A stretch of 64,000 bases of DNA from Rhizomys pruinosus (Eukaryota; Chordata; Mammalia; Rodentia; Spalacidae): positions 876,973-940,972 of the forward strand of contig VZQC01006699.1 in the NCBI GenBank assembly GCA_009823505.1, in the 5' to 3' direction. Of the stretch, positions 60,000 through 64,000 are shown piece by piece (position 1 is the first letter of the stretch; every line of letters starts with the position of its first letter). A program made the position numbers and the translations under genes. The notes under the pieces are model-generated. The model was not told the DNA's origin, searched no databases, and worked only from the letters and a program-made list of their open reading frames with translations.

Positions 60000-60230
60000 T
60001 TTGTTTTTTTATTATTTTTATTTTTTATGTGTATGTATGAGTGTTTTGCCTCCATGTATGTTAAGTGCACCTGTATCCTCTAAAGCCTGCAGAGGTCAGA
60101 AGACAGTGTCAGATCCCCTGGAAATGGAGTTATGGATGGTTGTTAGCCACTTTGTGGGTGCTGGGAATCGAACCCAGGTCCTCTGAAAGAGCCACCAGTG
60201 CTCTTATTCACTGAGCTTTCTTTCCAGTGC
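60000..60230 (-). mobile_element. B2/B3 SINE in the last intron
   Basis: Reverse B3-like body with a T-rich tail, ending CTGAGCTTTCTTTCCAGTG. It lies 48 bp from the penultimate exon. Confidence 0.84.
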
Positions 60231-60277
60231 CCCCCCCCCAACTTGTCTCTCTTTTACTATAAAGCACTGACCAGTAC

Positions 60278-60464
60278 CTGTATTTGCAAGCAGACGGCTG
60301 TGTCGGCCAGGCTTGTTAATTTCATATGAAGTGGTAATCAGGAAGTGCTCAGGGCCCAGAAGAACTGCAGGAGGGGAGGATGCTGTGAATGTGAAAGAGT
60401 CTCTTATGGTCCAACTTGTGTTCTCAAGATCTACATGCTGGTATAATATCAATTCTTGGCTGAC
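60278..60464 (-). CDS. Cspg4b: Penultimate coding exon of the CSPG4-family gene (part of a CSPG repeat)
   Basis: Seen: a 187-bp minus-strand exon with an acceptor at its high end (CTTTCTGTCTGTCCAG, then GTCAGC) and a donor CAG|GTACTG at 60277. It encodes 62 residues plus one base. The peptide starts VSQELILYQHVDLENTSW and contains RDSFTFTASS, the YxHd...DSFtF signature of a CSPG repeat, then runs to RLLANT, where the next repeat should begin. It has the same strand and order as the large exon 2.7 kb downstream, and nothing coding is seen between them, so the two are probably adjacent exons. Known: CSPG4 has several short exons followed by one large last exon. The donor leaves phase 1, so the next exon should start with two bases of a split glycine codon. 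The 5' part of the gene lies past the right edge of the window. Confidence 0.75.
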
Positions 60465-61184
60465 CTGGACAGACAGAAAGAGCAGTTAGCCCCTGGCTTC
60501 CAGGATGAGCCAAAGATTAGCACAAACACATAACTAGAGGAGACTATTAGCACATAACTAGAGGAGACATAACATTTTTAGGCTTACTATATTCATGTTC
60601 AAATTATTTCATGCATTTCTGTAAAGGAATAAACATTAAAAATGTGACAGCTTACTTATCAAAGCTAGAAGATTCTACTTCAAAAACAATCTGTTCATCA
60701 GAGAAAAGCGCAGTTATTTTGAGATAACTAATGTCCTAAGATATTTTTTTTATGGAGTGTACCAAACCCTTCCTTACCTGTCATCCAGTTTTAGCGACCA
60801 CCAGCTCATATAACCCATCTTGTTTTGTATATATTCCTGCTCACTTTTCCATCCAACAAACCATTTTGATCAAGTCACAGAATCATAAAATTTCATCTAC
60901 AAAGGCTTGCTTGAGTAAGTAGTCATAAAATAGGACTTTTAGAAACATAATCACAATATCAATATTATATCTACATATTAAAAATAACTACTTCACATTA
61001 GAAATATATCCAGTGTTCAAATTTCTCTGAAAGTCTGATAAATGACTTAAAACATACACCCACACAACACACACACACAACACACACACACACATACACA
61101 CATATACATGCATTCACTCTCACATGGAAGTATATACCTCACATTTAATATGTCTTATAGATGTCTTTTCACCTACAAGTTCCT

Positions 61185-61207
61185 ATTATTATTATTATTA
61201 TTATTAT
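61185..61207. repeat. (ATT)n microsatellite
   Basis: Seven to eight ATT units in the tail of a B3-like SINE. Confidence 0.9.
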
Positions 61208-61357
61208 CTGTGTGTGCGTGATGTGGCTTGGGGAGACACGTGTGCTACAGCATGCATCTGGAGGTCAGAGGTAACTTCTTGGAGTCAGTTCTCTCCTTCC
61301 AGCTTTACATGGTCTCGGGGATGGAACTCAGGCTGCTAGGCCCTATAGGCCGTATAG
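61208..61357 (-). mobile_element. B3-like SINE
   Basis: Reverse body with GGAGGTCAGAGGTAACTTC and GGGATGGAACTCAGGCTGC. A B1 inserted just past this point. Confidence 0.65.
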
Positions 61358-61375
61358 CTCCTTCTTTAATTCTTT

Positions 61376-61506
61376 TTTTTTTTTGTCTTTTTTTTTNCAG
61401 CTGTCCTGGAACTCACTCTGTAGACCAGGCTGGCCTTGAACTCACAAAGATCACCTGCCTCTGCCTCCCAAGTGCTAGGATTAAAGGCGTGCGCCACCAC
61501 ACCCGG
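61376..61506 (-). mobile_element. B1 SINE with an 18-bp target-site duplication and an internal N
   Basis: Flanked by perfect CTCCTTCTTTAATTCTTT at 61358-61375 and 61507-61524. The N at 61397 replaces about 25 bases expected from the B1 consensus between the poly-T and CAGCTGTCCTGG. Confidence 0.92.
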
Positions 61507-61904
61507 CTCCTTCTTTAATTCTTTATGTGGGTCTCAGGGATGGGACTCGGGCTGGTAGCCCCTATAGCTCCCTCTTTAATTCCTCCTGTTTGTCATTTAT
61601 TTTTTAAAGACATTGGGTTGTTTGCCACACAGAGTTCCTTACATTCCTGATTTTCTCACTGACCACCATGATGTTCCCTTTCCACTATGTTTCCTATATG
61701 TCATAGTTAAATTTAGAAAATTAAATAAGAATCAGCTTGAATTCTTGGATATGAGTATTTTACAAGTTGCACTGAATAGCTCCTGTTGTGCTCAATGGAA
61801 CAGCAAAGGGACAGAAGAGAAAGGGACTCAGGAAGGAGTCTATGAAACGCCAGCTTGCCAGGCGTGACCTGCAACAGGTTTGCAAATACATTATATTTTC
61901 TCAA

Positions 61905-62138
61905 AAATATTCTATTTATTATTTTTATTTTATGTGTATAAGTGCATTGCCTGCATGTATATAAGTACACGCATGTCATACAGTGTCCACAGAGGACAGA
62001 AGAGGGCACCAGATCCCCTGGAACTGGACTTATGGATAGTTGTTAGCAGCCATGTGGGTGCTGGGATTCAAATCCCCAGAACTTCTTCAAGAATGGCAGC
62101 ATTCTTTCTTAACCATTGAGCTATCCCTCCAGCCCCAC
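61905..62138 (-). mobile_element. B2/B3 SINE
   Basis: Reverse B3-like body ending TTGAGCTATCCCTCCAGCCC. Confidence 0.85.
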
Positions 62139-62190
62139 GAGTAATATTTAATGTTTAAAAGACACTGTTAGCTTCAGAAGCCAGTTTCTA

Positions 62191-62191
<1 letters not shown>

Positions 62192-62232
<41 letters not shown>
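62192..62232. repeat. (GT)n microsatellite
   Basis: About 20 GT units. Confidence 0.94.
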
Positions 62233-62234
<2 letters not shown>

Positions 62235-62485
62235 TCATGTAGCTTACCTTAGAAGACTAGGAGTTTTGCCACCACAAACAGGAATAGCTACCATAAATGG
62301 CCTCAGGAAGAAGAGCTTCTGATAACTCTGCATGTTAGCTGAATACTCAAGCTCTGGGTTTGAGAAGAGGAGGAAACGAGGTTTTTACTTCCTGTGGATT
62401 TAGGTTAGTCCAGATAGTTTCCTTCTAATAGAAGGAGTCCTTCAGGAATGTCATCAGAAAACCAATGCTGTAGAATTTCGACTAA

Positions 62486-62490
<5 letters not shown>

Positions 62491-62552
<62 letters not shown>
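62491..62552. repeat. (GA)n microsatellite
   Basis: About 30 GA units. Confidence 0.95.
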
Positions 62553-62553
<1 letters not shown>

Positions 62554-63079
62554 ACTATTTGGTAAATAACAGCCATTTCAGGCAAGAATCCTAAAATGGT
62601 TGCTGAAACTGGTGGGCCAAAGTGGTGAGAAACAGGATACTTAAATGGTTAGAACGCATCTCCTCACAAGATACTTACTAGTCACAAGGGAAAATAATGC
62701 CCTGGAAATGGAGAAACCTGATACCCTGCAGACATCCTCAGTGTCAAGACACAATGGGCATCAGGACCTGCGCAGGCAGCTCTGGGAAGCCAGCAGCTTC
62801 CTCGGCATGCTTCCTGCCCACGATGAGCAGACTCAGAAAGCACAGCCGGAATCTTCCTGTAACGCACAACCGGAATCCCTGTGCGGGATATACAACCTGA
62901 TTTCCTACCCTCAGAAGGACACCCTGAATCTCTCCCTTTCAAGAAAGCAGAACTTGAATTGCTATCCAGAACATACAATCTAAATATGCTCATTCAGAAA
63001 CATCAGCTACACCATCAGAATATGACCATAAAAGGGAACATTCGCACAGAATTGTCCTGGACTCTTAAAAAAATGACCT

Positions 63080-63225
63080 GGTTGGCCTGGCAAGATGGCG
63101 TGGAGTGAAGGCGCTTTGTTTCGAAGCCTGAAAAACTGAGTTTGATGCCTAAAACCCAAAGGTACAAGGAAAGTGCTTATTTCCATGAGTTGTCTTCTGA
63201 CCTCCAAATACACTTGGTGGCGCAT

Positions 63226-63272
<47 letters not shown>

Positions 63273-63300
63273 CACACACGCGCTAAGTGTAATAAATATT
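63080..63300 (+). mobile_element. B3-like SINE with internal (CA)n
   Basis: Starts near GGCCTGGCAAGATGGCG. The tail region contains (CA)n at 63229-63270. Confidence 0.65.
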
Positions 63301-63301
63301 T

Positions 63302-63532
63302 TTTAAATATTTTCTTTATTTAATGTGTACGAGAGTGTATTGCCTGCATGTGGGTAGGTGCACTGGAGTGCACGAGTGCCCACAGCACTGGAGTCAGAAG
63401 ATGGCGCTGGATTCCCCTGGAACTAGAGCTACAGAAGGTTGCTAGCCACCATGAAGATGCTGGGGTTTGAACCCAGGTCTTCTGCAAGAACAGTGAGTGC
63501 TCTTAACTGCTGAGTCATCTCTCCAGCCCCCA
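63302..63532 (-). mobile_element. B2 SINE
   Basis: Reverse B2 body ending CTGAGTCATCTCTCCAGCCC. Confidence 0.87.
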
Positions 63533-63649
63533 CATCAGCTTTAAGAAGGAGGCAATATCCCCTTTTATATGATGACCAGTACATGTGGAATAAGGGCGAG
63601 GAACTAACCCACAAAAGCCCTGGACACTGGAGAGCAGAAGAGCTCATCT

Positions 63650-63945
63650 CCCATGCTGGCACGCTGGTCTCTCTACACCTTTCCAATCCCCACCTCCTAT
63701 GCTGGTCTCTCTCCACCTTTCCAATCCCCATCTCCTATGCTGGTCTCTCTCCACCTTTCCAATCTCCATCTCCTATGCTGGTCTCTCTCCACCTTTCCAA
63801 TCCCCTCTCCTATGCTGGTCTCTCTCCACCTTTCCAATCCCCATCTCCCATGCTGGCACGCTGGTCTCTCTCCACCTTTCCAACCTTCATCTCCTATGCT
63901 GGTCTCTCTCCTCCTTTCCAATCCCCATCTCCACCCCTGCTACCC
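63650..63945. repeat. 38-bp minisatellite, about 7 copies
   Basis: The unit begins ATGCTGGTCTCTCTCCACC and ends CCCCATCTCCT. Copies vary: one lacks two bases and two carry an extra CACGCTGG. The unit shifts frame, which explains the repetitive ORF read across it. Confidence 0.93.
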
Positions 63946-63967
63946 CAACCTGGTCCATTTCTTTGAG

Positions 63968-64000
63968 ACTTTTTTTTTGTCTTTTCAAGACAGGGTCTCC
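63968..64000 (-). mobile_element. Start of a reverse B1 SINE cut by the window edge
   Basis: T run, then TCTTTTCAAGACAGGGTCTC. Confidence 0.8.

Larger units (their letters stand above)
57597..60277 (-). other. Last intron of the CSPG4-family gene
   Basis: A 2.68 kb intron with consensus GT (60276-60277) and AG (57597-57598). It contains AT-rich unique sequence, a (GT)n tract (57834-57865), one N at 57866, the 31-bp minisatellite (57867-59590) and a B2/B3 SINE (60000-60230). No further exon was recognised in it. Confidence 0.7.
60465..64000 (-). other. Upstream intron of the CSPG4-family gene (5' exons outside the window)
   Basis: Follows the acceptor of the penultimate exon. It contains SINEs, microsatellites and a 38-bp minisatellite. 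No further CSPG-repeat exon was found to the right edge. Confidence 0.55.

Noticed and set aside
63583..63966. 127-codon repetitive Ser/Pro/Leu ORF
   Set aside because: Translation of the 38-bp minisatellite, whose unit shifts frame. Not a protein.

Overview
The window is mammalian nuclear DNA from a muroid rodent. It is packed with B1 (7SL-derived), B2/B3 and B4 (tRNA-related) SINEs, carries degraded LINE-1 of rodent Lx-like type, and has several LTR elements. Many B2 copies are CpG-rich and close to one another, so this SINE lineage was active recently. The B2 sequence does not look like typical mouse or rat B2, but I cannot name the species. Coding density is very low. Four single N bases (3060, 16506, 57866, 61397) sit in or beside low-complexity or SINE sequence and look like assembly joins.

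Layout. 1-7 kb: a 2.5 kb segment occurs twice (1-2540 and 4387-6955), separated by an L1 fragment, an N and SINEs. 7-15 kb: SINEs, MaLR/MLT1-like relics and an LTR with a CRE and TATA box. 15.4-16.6 kb: a long, degenerate G/A tract that switches strand to C/T exactly at an N. 17-31 kb: SINEs and LTRs, including a three-level nested insertion (B2 > B1 > LTR) and a non-repetitive CpG-bearing block with CRE and CArG-like sites near 24 kb. 31-35 kb: LTR, L1 3' ends and a 0.3 kb direct duplication split by a class III-type LTR. 36-45 kb: mostly unique non-coding DNA. 45.3-48.7 kb: one broken L1. 49.1-49.6 kb: a GGGAAG-type array. 50-55 kb: sparse repeats.

The only convincing gene lies at 55.5-60.5 kb on the minus strand: the last two exons of a CSPG4-family transmembrane proteoglycan, probably Cspg4b. 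The large last exon encodes CSPG repeats, one membrane segment and a cytoplasmic tail ending in the PDZ ligand QYWV. Its 5' exons lie beyond base 64000. The splice phases of the two exons disagree with the long open frame by one base, so this copy has an apparent +1 frameshift close to the last acceptor. The intron between the two exons holds a very homogeneous 31-bp minisatellite of about 55.6 copies.

I found no operon-like or defence system, no CRISPR array and no functional tRNA or rRNA gene. The most interesting items are the Cspg4b frameshift, the 31-bp CpG-rich minisatellite, the duplicated 2.5 kb segment, the polypurine tract and the candidate regulatory block at 24 kb.
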